From the NCBI GenBank assembly GCA_012519975.1, contig JAAYPE010000021.1, positions 1 through 38,707 on the forward strand: a stretch of 38,707 bases of DNA. The letters are read 5' to 3'. Of this stretch, positions 1 through 9,014 are shown in pieces. The notes beneath the pieces are model-generated. The model saw only the letters and a list, made by a program, of their open reading frames with translations. It did no database searches and was not told where the DNA came from. Within the stretch, counting starts at the first letter, position 1. Every line of letters begins with the position of its first letter. Source of the DNA: Clostridiales bacterium (GTDB taxonomy: Bacteria > Bacillota > Clostridia > Oscillospirales > Acutalibacteraceae). The position numbers and the translations under genes are program-made.

Positions 1-258
1 ATTTTTTGCTTGTTTAAACATTGTATCAATTTTTGATGTAAAGCTTTCTTTAGTGCCTCCATTTTCGCTTTTCATTGATAATTCATAATAATTTATCCAA
101 ACTGCTTTTATGTCGTCATCTGTTATTTTATTTTGACTGTTATTATTGGTTGTTGGCTGTTTTTTCATATAGTCTTGTGTTTCTTTTTTGTTACAATTGC
201 AAACAACAGATACGAGAAGGCAAATAATCAAAAATATAATCAATATCTTGCGTTTCAT
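1..258 (-). CDS. Family-10-like glycosyl hydrolase (GHL10/DUF187 type), N-terminal part only
   Basis: The gene starts with ATG at 258 behind an AAGGAG site and is still open at base 1, so only 86 codons are visible. Residues 5-19 form a hydrophobic export segment, followed by two cysteines (20 and 22). That could be a lipoprotein signal, but the lipobox (SVVC) is atypical. A polar Asn/Gln/Lys linker follows, then DDDIKAVWINYYELSM and a stretch ending KIDTMFKQAKN. These match the start of the catalytic domain of the surface-located GHL10 (YngK-like) family, which typically opens with a 'RAVWISYLEL...' strand and an 'F..ki..mf..vk..g' helix. Substrate cannot be told. It is divergent from the zinc-ribbon gene at 347. 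The family call rests on about 40 residues. Confidence 0.6.
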   Translation of the reverse strand, partial: MKRKILIIFLIICLLVSVVCNCNKKETQDYMKKQPTTNNNSQNKITDDDIKAVWINYYELSMKSENGGTKESFTSKIDTMFKQAKN

Positions 259-281
259 TTAATATACTCCTTATTTTTTAA

Positions 282-310
282 TTGACTTTAATAGGTTAAA
301 CATATACAAT
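282..310 (+). promoter_or_regulatory. Sigma-A-type promoter for the zinc-ribbon/DUF1294 pair
   Basis: TTGACT (282-287) and TACAAT (305-310) are separated by 17 bases. The site lies 36 bases before the ATG at 347 and has the right orientation and near-consensus hexamers. Read by eye, not tested. Confidence 0.65.
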
Positions 311-346
311 ATATAATAATAATGAACAAGTGTTAGGAGGATTTTT

Positions 347-637
347 ATGAAAATTACAAATAACAAAATGTTTGAGCACGGTAAAACACACGACCTTGTT
401 TGTCCTAGTTGTAACGAGCTTGTAAATATGCAAATACTTCGTAGCACATCAGCTTTTGGCGGTCTTGGTTTTTCATTGTTTAACTATAAAGTTGAATATT
501 TTACAATTTGTCCTAAATGTTCTTCACTTTTTGCGGTTGCAAAAGATGCAGTAAAATTAGCCGAGGGCAGGACAAAAGATTTTTCAACCATATCAGAGCC
601 AAAACTTACTTTTATTAAAAATTTAAACATTAAATAA
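347..637 (+). CDS. Small zinc-ribbon protein
   Basis: A 96-residue cytoplasmic protein with two CxxC knuckles, C19-C22 (CPSC) and C55-C58 (CPKC), 32 residues apart. This is the arrangement of a zinc ribbon that binds one structural Zn. The segment between them (FGGLGFSLFNYKVEYFTIC) is predicted beta-rich. The start is fixed by a strong TTAGGAGG site six bases upstream. The stop overlaps the ATG of the next gene by one base (TAATG), so the two are probably translationally coupled. No catalytic motif is present. It may be a nucleic-acid or protein-interaction module, but its function is unknown. Confidence 0.8.
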   Translation: MKITNNKMFEHGKTHDLVCPSCNELVNMQILRSTSAFGGLGFSLFNYKVEYFTICPKCSSLFAVAKDAVKLAEGRTKDFSTISEPKLTFIKNLNIK

Positions 638-912
638 TGAAATTTTTAGTTGCCTATTTTTTAATAATTTTTATTTTATCAATATTTTATACTGTTATTG
701 ATAAAGTGCATTCAAAAAATTCTAATTCAAGAGTTCCTGAAAAAGTTCTAATCTATTTTGCTTTTTTAGGCGGTGCAATTCCTATGTACATTACAATGAA
801 AATAATCAGACACAAAACCTTACATAATAAATTTATGATTGGCCTACCACTGATTATTCTGTTTCAAATGATTATTTTAATTTTAATATTAAAAGCTGTG
901 AGCAATACATAA
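637..912 (+). CDS. DUF1294 family small membrane protein
   Basis: A 91-residue integral membrane protein with about three hydrophobic segments (residues 3-19, 40-56 and 69-88). The loop between the first two carries the DUF1294 signature: an IDK motif near 22-24, RVPE near residue 33, LGG near 45, and RHKT near 58. The family is widespread and often small, with no established biochemical role. The start overlaps the stop of the zinc-ribbon gene and has no SD of its own, which supports coupled translation. A terminator follows directly. Confidence 0.8.
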   Translation: MKFLVAYFLIIFILSIFYTVIDKVHSKNSNSRVPEKVLIYFAFLGGAIPMYITMKIIRHKTLHNKFMIGLPLIILFQMIILILILKAVSNT

Positions 913-916
913 ATAA

Positions 917-950
917 AAACGGAGCAGAAACTATCTGCCCCGTTTATTTT
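917..950. terminator. Convergent bidirectional terminator (DUF1294 gene / tyrS)
   Basis: AAACGG-A-GCAGA (917-928) pairs with TCTGC-C-CCGTTT (934-945) around a five-base loop, with one mismatch. The + strand continues ATTTT. The - strand continues into TTTTTATTTATG. It sits exactly between two converging genes. Confidence 0.8.
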
Positions 951-2176
951 TATGCTATTTTAACCTTATGAAAAATCTTCTTGCCTTTTTTTATTACAAC
1001 ATGCCCTTCTTCAAAGTCGGATATTTTAAGAGTAGCAACAACGGAATCAATTTTTTTATCATCAATTGAAATACCACCCTGCTCAATCAGCCTTCTACCC
1101 TCGCCTTTTGATTTGCAAATTCCAGTTTTTATCAAAATATCTGTTACAGAAATTTCTCCGTCAATAAAGTCTGAGTTGTTCAAAGAAGTTGTTGGCATAT
1201 TTTCAGTGTCTGCGTTATTGCTAAAAAGAGCTTTTGCAGTATCTTGTGATTTTTGTGCTTCTTCTTGCCCGTGAACAAGACTTGTAATTTCAAACGCTAA
1301 TATTTCTTTAACGGAATTAAGTTCGCTACCTTGTAGTTTTGCATATTCCTCGATTTTATCAACTGGAATAAATGTAAGCATTTTCATACAGTTGATAACA
1401 TCAGCGTCATCAATATTTCTCCAGTATTGATAAAACTCATATGGCGATGTTTTTTCAGGGTCGAGCCAGACTGCACCTTTTTCAGTTTTACCCATTTTTC
1501 TGCCGTCACTAGTTTGCAAAAGTTTAAAGGTCATACCATAAGTTTCTTTTCCGTCAGCTCTTCTGTTAAGCTCAACACCACCAATAATATTACTCCACTG
1601 GTCATCCCCACCTAGCTCAAGCAAACAGTTATATTCCCTGCTAAGAACCAAAAAATCATAACTTTGCATTAGCATATAATTGAGCTCAAAGAAAGAAAGT
1701 CCCTTTTCAAGGCGTTGCTTATAACATTCAAAAGAAAGCATACGATTGACTGAAAAATGCACTCCTATGTCTCTTAAAAATTCAATATAGTTTAAATCTA
1801 AGAGCCAATCTTTATTATTAACCATTATTGCCTTATCTTCTGAAAAGTCAACAAGCCTTGACATCTGCTTTTTAAAACACTCAATATTATGGTCAACTTC
1901 ATCTTGAGTAAGCATTTTTCTCATATCACTTTTTCCAGATGGATCACCAATCATACCCGTTCCGCCACCAAAAAGTGCTATAGGTGTGTGACCTGCTCTT
2001 TGCATATGTGCCATAACCATTATTTGAACAAAATGTCCAACATGCAAACTGTCAGCCGTTGGGTCAAAGCCTATATAAAATTTTATTTTATCATTAACGA
2101 GTAAATCACGAATTTTTTCCTCATTTGTCATTTGAGCCATAAGCCCTCTAGCTTGTAATTCTTCAAAAACGTTCAA
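950..2176 (-). CDS. tyrS: Tyrosyl-tRNA synthetase
   Basis: This class I aminoacyl-tRNA synthetase charges tRNA-Tyr in the cytosol. At 408 residues it is close to the normal bacterial length. The HIGH motif is HVGH at 45-48 and the KMSKS-equivalent is KMGKT at 227-231. The tyrosine-pocket and dimer segments LELGGDDQW (187-194) and [10 protein letters not shown] (166-175) are present. A C-terminal S4 RNA-binding domain spans about residues 345-408. The start is TTG: the recN stop TAA is followed immediately by TTG, and the SD (CAGGGGGAA) lies inside the end of recN. It is the last gene of the asp23-recN operon. No T-box leader is possible at this position, so it seems to be expressed by read-through from upstream. 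Confidence 0.95.
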   Translation of the reverse strand: MNVFEELQARGLMAQMTNEEKIRDLLVNDKIKFYIGFDPTADSLHVGHFVQIMVMAHMQRAGHTPIALFGGGTGMIGDPSGKSDMRKMLTQDEVDHNIECFKKQMSRLVDFSEDKAIMVNNKDWLLDLNYIEFLRDIGVHFSVNRMLSFECYKQRLEKGLSFFELNYMLMQSYDFLVLSREYNCLLELGGDDQWSNIIGGVELNRRADGKETYGMTFKLLQTSDGRKMGKTEKGAVWLDPEKTSPYEFYQYWRNIDDADVINCMKMLTFIPVDKIEEYAKLQGSELNSVKEILAFEITSLVHGQEEAQKSQDTAKALFSNNADTENMPTTSLNNSDFIDGEISVTDILIKTGICKSKGEGRRLIEQGGISIDDKKIDSVVATLKISDFEEGHVVIKKGKKIFHKVKIA

Positions 2177-3862
2177 TTATATTTCCCCCTGTATGATATT
2201 TGACGATTTTAGCATTTCTTCAGCATTATCTAGCTGTAATTGCGTTATTGAAATTCCACCAATAATTCGAGCAAGTTCCATTTTTCTGCCCTCAATGTCA
2301 AGTGATTTAACCTTTGTATATGTTTTATTTTTAACAGTTTCTTTTTCAATAAGCAAGTGATTATCTGCATAAGCTGCAATTTGCGCACTATGAGTTACGC
2401 AAATAACTTGCCTGCCTTTTGAAACTTGGGATAGCTTTAGTGCAATTTTTTGTGCTGCCCGTCCGCTAACTCCTGTGTCAATTTCATCAAAAATTAGTGT
2501 GCCGATTTCATCTTTTTCTGACAAAACATTTTTAATAGCAAGCATAATTCTTGAAAGCTCACCGCCAGACGCTATTTTTGATAGTGGTTTTGGTTGCTCA
2601 CCAATATTAGTTGAAATTAAAAATTCTATGTTATCAGCACCATTTTCATTAAGCTCTACAGGAACTTGATTCACAATAAATTCTATTGATGGCATATCCA
2701 AAAATGCCAGTTCTTCTTTAACTTGTTTTTCAAATTTAATTGCAGTTTTTCTCCTCACTTGGGATAGTTGCTCTGCAAGCTCGGCCGCCTGTTCTTCTGC
2801 ACTTTTAAGTTCTAATTTTAACTTTTCAATACGCTCATCACTAAACATAATCTCATTTAGTTCATCTTTTGCTTTGTTCAAATAAGAAACCATTTCTTCT
2901 TCGGAATCACCAAATTTTAACGAGAGTTTATATAGCATATCTAGCCGCTCTTCCGTTTCTTCAATTTCTGAAGGCTCGTACTCTATGCTCATTAAAGTGT
3001 TTCTAATGTCGCTTGTAAATTCTTCAATATTATATGAAATCTCTCTCACCTTTTCCGAAATCTCTTGCAAATCCGAAAGGTAAGAAGATGCTTTTTCTAA
3101 ATTATCCGCAGCAAATGAAATCATTGAATTTGCACCATTTTCATCTGTGGCTCCATTTAAAAGCTCATATGCATTGTGCAAATGTGAGACGATTTTTTCA
3201 CTATTCTGATAAACCTCTTTTTTTGCCAGCAGACCATCTTTTTCACCAATTTTTATGTCTGCCAGTTCTAGTTCATTAATTTGAAACTGTAAAAAATCAA
3301 TTCTCTTAGCTTTTTCTTCTTCGTTTATATTCATTGCTTTTAACTCTTTTTTAAAGCTTATCATTTTATTAAAAGCTATTTTATACTTTTCAATTATTAT
3401 GTTGTTTTCTGCCAGTGCATCTATAAATTCAAAATGGTTGTCCGAGTTTAGAAGTGTTTGACTGTCGTGTTGACCGTGAATATTTACAAGCTCTTTTCCA
3501 ATACTTTTTAGCATTGTAACAGTTATAGGAAAACCATTGATTCTACAAGTATTCTTACCCTCAAGATTTATTGAACGCTGAATTAAAAGGCTATTGTCAT
3601 CTTCAGGCTCAATGTCAAACTCTTCAAGCTTTTTTATAACTTTTTTAGGAACATCATAAAACATTGCAGAAACCTTGGCACTTTTAGCACCACTTCTTAC
3701 AAGGTCTTTTGATGTTCTTTCGCCTAAAATTGTATTAAGTGAATCAAGAATTATAGATTTACCTGCTCCAGTTTCACCACTCATAACATTAAGACCGCTA
3801 GTAAAATCTATTGATGCACTTTCGATTATTGCAATATTTTCTATCTTTAAGTTAGCAAGCAA
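2177..3862 (-). CDS. recN: DNA repair protein RecN
   Basis: An SMC-like ATPase acting early in double-strand-break repair and recombination, 561 residues, normal length. Walker A is GETGAGKS at 29-36. QHDSQ near residue 136 is the Q-loop region. The middle (about 150-400) is rich in heptad-like Glu/Lys/Leu and should form the antiparallel coiled coil. ASGGELSRIMLAIK is the ABC signature and LIFDEIDTGVSG is Walker B plus D-loop, both near the C-terminus. The start codon is TTG at 3862 behind GGGGAGGG. In many Clostridia and Bacilli recN is followed by spoIVB and spo0A. Here tyrS follows. Confidence 0.97.
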   Translation of the reverse strand: MLANLKIENIAIIESASIDFTSGLNVMSGETGAGKSIILDSLNTILGERTSKDLVRSGAKSAKVSAMFYDVPKKVIKKLEEFDIEPEDDNSLLIQRSINLEGKNTCRINGFPITVTMLKSIGKELVNIHGQHDSQTLLNSDNHFEFIDALAENNIIIEKYKIAFNKMISFKKELKAMNINEEEKAKRIDFLQFQINELELADIKIGEKDGLLAKKEVYQNSEKIVSHLHNAYELLNGATDENGANSMISFAADNLEKASSYLSDLQEISEKVREISYNIEEFTSDIRNTLMSIEYEPSEIEETEERLDMLYKLSLKFGDSEEEMVSYLNKAKDELNEIMFSDERIEKLKLELKSAEEQAAELAEQLSQVRRKTAIKFEKQVKEELAFLDMPSIEFIVNQVPVELNENGADNIEFLISTNIGEQPKPLSKIASGGELSRIMLAIKNVLSEKDEIGTLIFDEIDTGVSGRAAQKIALKLSQVSKGRQVICVTHSAQIAAYADNHLLIEKETVKNKTYTKVKSLDIEGRKMELARIIGGISITQLQLDNAEEMLKSSNIIQGEI

Positions 3863-3898
3863 CTATAACCCTCCCCACTAATATCTAATTTTATTTTA

Positions 3899-4357
3899 TT
3901 ATATATTTATCATTTTTTCAACTGATTCTTTTAGTTGCTTTGCTGCTTGCTCTGTTCTGCACAAAACAAATATTGTATCATCTCCTGCGAGCGTGCCTAC
4001 AACGCCTTCCCACTCCATAGAATCAATAGCAGCACAAGCGGCCATTGCCATTCCGGCATAGCATTTTATAACACTTGTGTTCACAGCATAATCAACAGAA
4101 ATCACAGCACCTGATAAAATAGTATAATACTTCACCAAATAATCATCTGTAACCGTTTGGTTAATAGCGTATTTTGATCGCCCATCTTGACCTACCTTTT
4201 TGATAAGTTTTAAGTCCTTTATATCCCTAGATACCGTGGCTTGCGTTACATCAATACCACTTTCTTTTAGCTTGATTAAAAGCTCCTCTTGTGTTGATAT
4301 AGTTTCTTTGTTAATAAGTTCTATAATAAGATTTTGCCTTTTTTTCCTTGGGTTCAA
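3899..4357 (-). CDS. argR: Arginine repressor ArgR/AhrC
   Basis: Arginine-responsive hexameric transcription regulator of arginine metabolism, 152 residues. The N-terminal winged helix-turn-helix includes STQEELLIKLKESGIDVTQA and then TVSRDIKDLKLIK. The C-terminal oligomerisation and arginine-binding domain carries GTLAGDDT near the end. An open frame extends seven codons further upstream, but those codons contain the SD itself (AGGAGGG). The true start is therefore the TTG at 4357, one base after the nadK stop. Position between nadK and recN is the usual clostridial arrangement. Confidence 0.93.
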   Translation of the reverse strand: MNPRKKRQNLIIELINKETISTQEELLIKLKESGIDVTQATVSRDIKDLKLIKKVGQDGRSKYAINQTVTDDYLVKYYTILSGAVISVDYAVNTSVIKCYAGMAMAACAAIDSMEWEGVVGTLAGDDTIFVLCRTEQAAKQLKESVEKMINI

Positions 4358-4358
4358 C

Positions 4359-5225
4359 CTATACCCTCCTGTCTGCAAGTTTTGTGTTTAATACATCAAA
4401 AAATTCATCAGATTTTATTCTAATAAAGCCAGCTGTTCTATTAGATTTTTCAATTACAATTTTATCCCCTTTTCGAACATTTATTGCTTCTTCGCCATCA
4501 AAGGAAAGATACAACTCACTGTTTGTTGACTTTTCGTCTGGATAAATAGAAAGCTGATTTTCGTGGCTAAAAATAATTGACCTTGCAAACAACGATTGTG
4601 TGCATATCGGCGTTAGAATTATACTCTCTGTAGACGGATTTACAACAGGTCCACCAGAGCAAAGCGAATAAGCTGTTGAACCAGTTGGAGTGGCAACAAT
4701 TACACCATCGCCCCTGTATGTGTTTATACGCTTATTATCACAATCAACATTTATATCTGTCATTTTAAGTTTTGCTCCCCTTGCAAGAACAACATCATTG
4801 ATACAAAAATCTTCTGCAATAACTTTTCCATCTCTCAAGAGTTTGGCATCAAGCATTAGACGCTTGTCCATTTTATACTCGCCATCTGTTAACTTTTTTA
4901 AAAGCTTTAATTCATCGCCCTCTAAACCTGCCATAAAGGCAAGCCTTCCCGCATTAACGCAAAGAATTGGCTTATTATATTTTACAGCTTTTTTTGCAGC
5001 ATTTATAAAAGAACCATCCCCACCAACAGCAATTACAACATCACACCACGTGAGCATTTCATCAATTTCCATATATTTTGCTCTGGGAAGTTTAAATGGA
5101 TTTTTATGATTTTTTAAAAGACAATACTGAGCCGAAAGCAAATCAAGCTCACTGCAAATATTATTTGTAATATCAAACGATTTTTCTCTTGTTAGATTAG
5201 GAAGCAATGCAATTTTCATAATCAT
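4359..5225 (-). CDS. nadK: NAD kinase
   Basis: Phosphorylates NAD to NADP in the cytosol. It is 288 residues, normal for the family. The catalytic GGDGS motif is at 68-72 (Asp70 the presumed general base). CINDVVLARG and RGDGVIVATPTGSTAYSLCS form the nucleotide-binding NAD-kinase fold. The ATG overlaps the tlyA stop (ATGA, 5222-5225). A second in-frame ATG two codons on (5219) is equally possible: the weak GGTGA upstream is spaced better for it. Part of the asp23-tyrS operon. Confidence 0.95.
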   Translation of the reverse strand: MIMKIALLPNLTREKSFDITNNICSELDLLSAQYCLLKNHKNPFKLPRAKYMEIDEMLTWCDVVIAVGGDGSFINAAKKAVKYNKPILCVNAGRLAFMAGLEGDELKLLKKLTDGEYKMDKRLMLDAKLLRDGKVIAEDFCINDVVLARGAKLKMTDINVDCDNKRINTYRGDGVIVATPTGSTAYSLCSGGPVVNPSTESIILTPICTQSLFARSIIFSHENQLSIYPDEKSTNSELYLSFDGEEAINVRKGDKIVIEKSNRTAGFIRIKSDEFFDVLNTKLADRRV

Positions 5226-6037
5226 TCACCATTATTTAAAATTTTATGTGAGCAACTTGTAAGTTGTTCAATGTTTACTTGAGTTTTAAACTCAGGGGAA
5301 CTACTTTTTTCAATATACATAAGGTATTCAATGTTACCCTCTGGTCCTTTTATAGGCGAAAAATCAAGCCCTAAAATATTAAAACCGCCCTCAACAGCAA
5401 AAGAGGTGATGTTTTCAACAACTTCCGTATGTGTTGAAAGCTCTCGCACAACTCCTTTTTTGCCAACTTTATCACGGCCTGCTTCAAACTGAGGTTTTAT
5501 AAGGCAAACAGCACGACCACCAGACTTTAATCTTTGATATAAAACAGGTAAAATTATTTTCAAGGATATAAATGAAACATCAACACTTGCAAAATCTATA
5601 GGTGTCGGTATTTCTTTTTCTGTTACATAGCGAAAATTTGTGCGTTCAAGGTTTACAACTCTATCGTCAGTTCTAAGTTTCCAAGCGAGTTGACCATACC
5701 CAACATCTATAGAATACACCTTGCAGGCATTGTTTTGCAACATACAATCGGTAAATCCACCTGTTGAAGCCCCAATATCCATACAGATACAATTTTCAAG
5801 AATTATGTCAAAAACTTCAATAGCTTTTTCAAGCTTATATCCGCCACGACTTACAAACGGCATTTTTTCGCCACGAACTTCTATTTTATCATCATCTTTA
5901 ACAAAAGTTCCTGATTTTAATTCTTTTTGACCGTTTAAATATACTTGACCCGCCATAATAAGCGCCTTTGCCTTTTCACGGCTATCACAGCATCCAAGCT
6001 CAAAAATTGCTAAATCAAGTCGTTTTTTTTCTGCCAA
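5222..6037 (-). CDS. tlyA: TlyA-family rRNA 2'-O-methyltransferase (S4 + FtsJ domains)
   Basis: A 271-residue protein with an N-terminal S4 RNA-binding domain (about 1-60) and an FtsJ/RrmJ Rossmann methyltransferase domain. The SAM-binding loop is MDIGASTGGFTDCML. The family's K-D-K-E tetrad is plausible at GGYKLEK, SVDVSF and LIKPQFEAG. Known homologues methylate 16S/23S rRNA; the old name 'hemolysin A' is misleading. The start is TTG at 6037, one base after the dxs stop, behind AGGGAG. Target nucleotide is not deducible. Confidence 0.92.
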   Translation of the reverse strand: MAEKKRLDLAIFELGCCDSREKAKALIMAGQVYLNGQKELKSGTFVKDDDKIEVRGEKMPFVSRGGYKLEKAIEVFDIILENCICMDIGASTGGFTDCMLQNNACKVYSIDVGYGQLAWKLRTDDRVVNLERTNFRYVTEKEIPTPIDFASVDVSFISLKIILPVLYQRLKSGGRAVCLIKPQFEAGRDKVGKKGVVRELSTHTEVVENITSFAVEGGFNILGLDFSPIKGPEGNIEYLMYIEKSSSPEFKTQVNIEQLTSCSHKILNNGE

Positions 6038-6038
6038 T

Positions 6039-7892
6039 TTAAACGCTCCCTGTTATAAGTTTTACTATCCCGTTTGTATCAAGCTCGTATTGCTCTAACA
6101 ACTGCGCAACACTTGCGTGGGCTACAAAACAATCATTTATTGCTTGCAGTTTAAAATCACCCTTAAATCCTTTTTCTAAAAGCTTTAATGCTAATGCTTC
6201 GCCTGCTCCACCACTACGAATACCCTCTTCAAAAAAGAAAATAGAGTCACAGTCCATTAATATATCTACAGCTTTTTCATCAATAGGTTTTATTTTATTA
6301 AGCTTTAATATTTTTACACTTATACCTTTTTGTTTTAAAATTTCTAAAGCTTTGCAAGCATAACCAAAAACATTTCCATATGTTGCAATTGCTATTTTTG
6401 CTTTTTCATCACCGTATATTGAAAAGTTATCATCATTATATTCATAATCCTCTGGCAAAGAAACTTCGCAACCTCTAGGATATCTTACAGCTACGACACC
6501 ATCATCTTTATAAACTGCCTTTGACAAACAAGCTTTAAGCTCTTTAAAAGACGATGGAGAATAGACAGTAATTTTAGGAATAGTGTTTAAAAAAGCAACA
6601 TCTAAAATGCCTTGATGAGTTTCTCCATCTTCGCCTACAAATCCTGCCCTGTCAATTGCCAGCACTATTTTTTCTCCCTGTAATGCTGCGTCGTGAACGA
6701 GCTGGTCATAACAGCGTTGTAAAAAAGTTGAATACACAGCAAAAACGGGAATCATACCATCTTTTGCAAGCCCTCCCGAAAAAGTTACTGCGTGTTCTTC
6801 TGCAAGGCCTACATCAAAAAATTGCTTTGGAAACTTTTTAGAAAACTCCTCAAGCCCAGTACCTAGTGACATAGCGGCGGTTATTGCACAAATTCTTTTA
6901 TCATTCTGTGCAAGCTCACAAAGGTATTTTCCAAACTCTGAAGAATAATTAGCGCAAGGTAAAACTGGCTCACCTGTGATAATATCAAATTTTGAAATAC
7001 CGTGAAACTGAGATGGTGATTTTTCTGCAAAATTATATCCTTTTCCCTTCACCGTGTTTATATGAAGAAGTACCGGACTTTCTATTGATTTTGCACTCTC
7101 AAGGGCTGCACACAATGCATTCATATTATGACCATCAATTGGGCCTAAATATTTAAAACCCATATTTTCAAAAATTGTACTTTGGTACATTGCATTTTTA
7201 AGATTTGTTTTAGCTTTATTAAAAATGTTATAAATTTTTTCGCCACTTCTTGGCAACTTAATTAAGCTGGTTTCAACATCAGCCATAAAAGAATAATATC
7301 TGGGTTTTGTTCGTATTGCAGCTAAATATCGTGCGATAGAACCTACATTTTCAGATATCGACATTTCGTTGTCATTTAAAATAACAATAAGCCTTGTATT
7401 GCTCCTACCTGCATTGTTAAGACCTTCATAAGCGAGACCGCCAGTAAAAGAACCATCACCAATAACTGCAATTGCATAGCCGGGGTCATTATTTAGTTTT
7501 TTTGAAACAGCTAACCCATAGGCTGCAGAAATTGAAGCACTACTATGCCCTGAATAAAATATATCGTGTTCACTCTCACTTGGACGAGGAAAGCCAGATA
7601 TACCATCTTTTGTTCTAAGCGTAGAAAATTTTTCATACCGACCAGTTAGCAATTTATGTGTATATACTTGATGACCAACATCCCAAACTATTTGGTCATT
7701 TGGAGAATCAAAAATCTTATGTAAGGCAATTGTAAGCTCTACAACACCTAAATTTGACGCAAGATGCCCGCCTGTTTTAGAAACTGTATCAATTAAAGTT
7801 TGCCTAACTTCTTTTGCAAGAAGTTCAAGCTCACTATCATTTAGTTTTTTAACATCAGATGGAGATTTTATATTGTTTAGTAGCATACTCAT
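6039..7892 (-). CDS. dxs: 1-deoxy-D-xylulose-5-phosphate synthase
   Basis: This thiamine-diphosphate enzyme condenses pyruvate and glyceraldehyde-3-phosphate, the first step of the MEP isoprenoid pathway. It is 617 residues, full length. The transketolase-like N-terminal domain has WDVGHQVYTHKLLTGR and the ThDP motif GDGSFTGG...LNNAG. The pyrimidine-binding domain has the catalytic Glu in GLAEEHAVTFSGGLA, then DRAGFVGEDGETHQG. The C-terminal transketolase domain starts near 490. The ATG at 7892 has AAGGGG nine bases before it. It is directly downstream of ispA, so two isoprenoid genes are coupled. Confidence 0.97.
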   Translation of the reverse strand: MSMLLNNIKSPSDVKKLNDSELELLAKEVRQTLIDTVSKTGGHLASNLGVVELTIALHKIFDSPNDQIVWDVGHQVYTHKLLTGRYEKFSTLRTKDGISGFPRPSESEHDIFYSGHSSASISAAYGLAVSKKLNNDPGYAIAVIGDGSFTGGLAYEGLNNAGRSNTRLIVILNDNEMSISENVGSIARYLAAIRTKPRYYSFMADVETSLIKLPRSGEKIYNIFNKAKTNLKNAMYQSTIFENMGFKYLGPIDGHNMNALCAALESAKSIESPVLLHINTVKGKGYNFAEKSPSQFHGISKFDIITGEPVLPCANYSSEFGKYLCELAQNDKRICAITAAMSLGTGLEEFSKKFPKQFFDVGLAEEHAVTFSGGLAKDGMIPVFAVYSTFLQRCYDQLVHDAALQGEKIVLAIDRAGFVGEDGETHQGILDVAFLNTIPKITVYSPSSFKELKACLSKAVYKDDGVVAVRYPRGCEVSLPEDYEYNDDNFSIYGDEKAKIAIATYGNVFGYACKALEILKQKGISVKILKLNKIKPIDEKAVDILMDCDSIFFFEEGIRSGGAGEALALKLLEKGFKGDFKLQAINDCFVAHASVAQLLEQYELDTNGIVKLITGSV

Positions 7893-7916
7893 AGATTTTA
7901 TCCCCTTCTAAAAAAA

Positions 7917-8801
7917 TTATTTTTCTCTACTTTTAAGGCTATCTGCAAGTTGTTTTAAAAACTCTGCTTCGTTTTCAAAAACATCAAGACTTTCTTTTGC
8001 AAAATCCGTTAATTTTTCAACCATTTCTGTTGAAACTTCAAGTCCTAAAATGGAAACATAGGTTGATTTTTCGTTGTTTTTGTCACTTCCAACTGGTTTT
8101 CCCAGCAATTCACAATCCCCTGTAACATCTAAAATATCATCCATTACCTGAAATGCAAGCCCAATGCTTTGTGCATATGTTTTAGCAGCTTGAACCTTTT
8201 CTTCATCAGCGTTTGCAACAATACATCCTATGGTCGCTGCACACTCAATTAATGCCCCTGTTTTTAACAAATGTATTTCTTTTAATGTTTCGAGTGAAGT
8301 ATTCTTGCCTTCGTTTAATAAATCCATCACTTGACCGCCAATCATACCACCTACACCAGATTTTTGAGCAAGTTCCCTTATAGCACGCAAAGTAACATCA
8401 GGGCTTGCAGTGCTAGTTGTAGCTATTTCAAAAGCTTTTGTCAAAAGGGCGTCTCCAGCCAAAAGAGCATATTCTTCTCCAAACGCTATATGGCACGACG
8501 GTCTGCCTCTTCGCATATCATCATCATCCATACAAGGTAAATCATCGTGTATTAATGAATAGGTATGAATCATTTCAATTGCACATGCAAAAGGTAGTGC
8601 TTTGGAAATATCTCCACCACACACTTTGCAAAATTCAAGAACGAGAACAGGGCGCAATCTTTTGCCACCATTTTTCACGCTATAACTCATTGCATCACAT
8701 ACTATTTTATAATCTGTAGACAAACATTGCAAATATTTATCTAATGCATTTTCTATTATTTCAATGTCTTTTTCTAAAAATTGATTAAAATCGGCAGCCA
8801 A
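7917..8801 (-). CDS. ispA: Farnesyl/geranylgeranyl diphosphate synthase
   Basis: Short-chain trans-prenyl diphosphate synthase, 294 residues, joining IPP with allylic diphosphates. The first Asp-rich motif is DDLPCMDDDDMRRGRP at 86-101 and the second is DDILDVTGD near 219. The chain-length residue five before the first Asp is Tyr81, as in bacterial FPP synthases, so C15 is the likely product. The start is TTG at 8801, directly abutting the xseB TGA, with GAGGGGGAA as SD. Gene order xseB-ispA-dxs is standard in Firmicutes. Confidence 0.94.
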   Translation of the reverse strand: MAADFNQFLEKDIEIIENALDKYLQCLSTDYKIVCDAMSYSVKNGGKRLRPVLVLEFCKVCGGDISKALPFACAIEMIHTYSLIHDDLPCMDDDDMRRGRPSCHIAFGEEYALLAGDALLTKAFEIATTSTASPDVTLRAIRELAQKSGVGGMIGGQVMDLLNEGKNTSLETLKEIHLLKTGALIECAATIGCIVANADEEKVQAAKTYAQSIGLAFQVMDDILDVTGDCELLGKPVGSDKNNEKSTYVSILGLEVSTEMVEKLTDFAKESLDVFENEAEFLKQLADSLKSREK

Positions 8802-9014
8802 TCAATTTTCCCCCTCATTATCCTGCTTTGCATTAACAAATTGAGTTATTTTAAGCTCGGCATCATTAAGACAAGAGTTGCAAAATGCAGATAGTTTTGT
8901 TCCCTCTTCATAAAGTTCTAAAGATTTTTCAAGTTCTAAAGAGCCTTTTTCAAGCTCTTTTACTATTTCTTCTAGTCTTTCCATAGCTTTTTCATAAGTC
9001 ATTTTTTTCATCAT
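8802..9014 (-). CDS. xseB: Exodeoxyribonuclease VII small subunit
   Basis: A 70-residue helical subunit that forms the complex with XseA and degrades single-stranded DNA. The family core TYEKAMERLEEIVKELEKGS and LELEKSLELYEEG is intact. The frame is open further upstream (GTG at 9032), but AAAGG spaced seven bases from the ATG at 9014 favours that start. The next codon is also ATG. It overlaps the 3' end of xseA by 23 bases, consistent with coupled synthesis of the two subunits. Confidence 0.92.
   Translation of the reverse strand: MMKKMTYEKAMERLEEIVKELEKGSLELEKSLELYEEGTKLSAFCNSCLNDAELKITQFVNAKQDNEGEN

Noticed and set aside
2160..2200. Possible T-box riboswitch for tyrS
   Set aside because: tyrS starts directly on the recN stop codon, leaving no leader space.
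4358..4378. Longer ArgR start (TTG at 4378)
   Set aside because: The extra codons contain the SD sequence itself and overlap the nadK end.
4690..5109. 139-codon plus-strand open frame opposite nadK
   Set aside because: Shadow of a clear NAD kinase gene; composition is low-complexity Ser/Leu/Phe.
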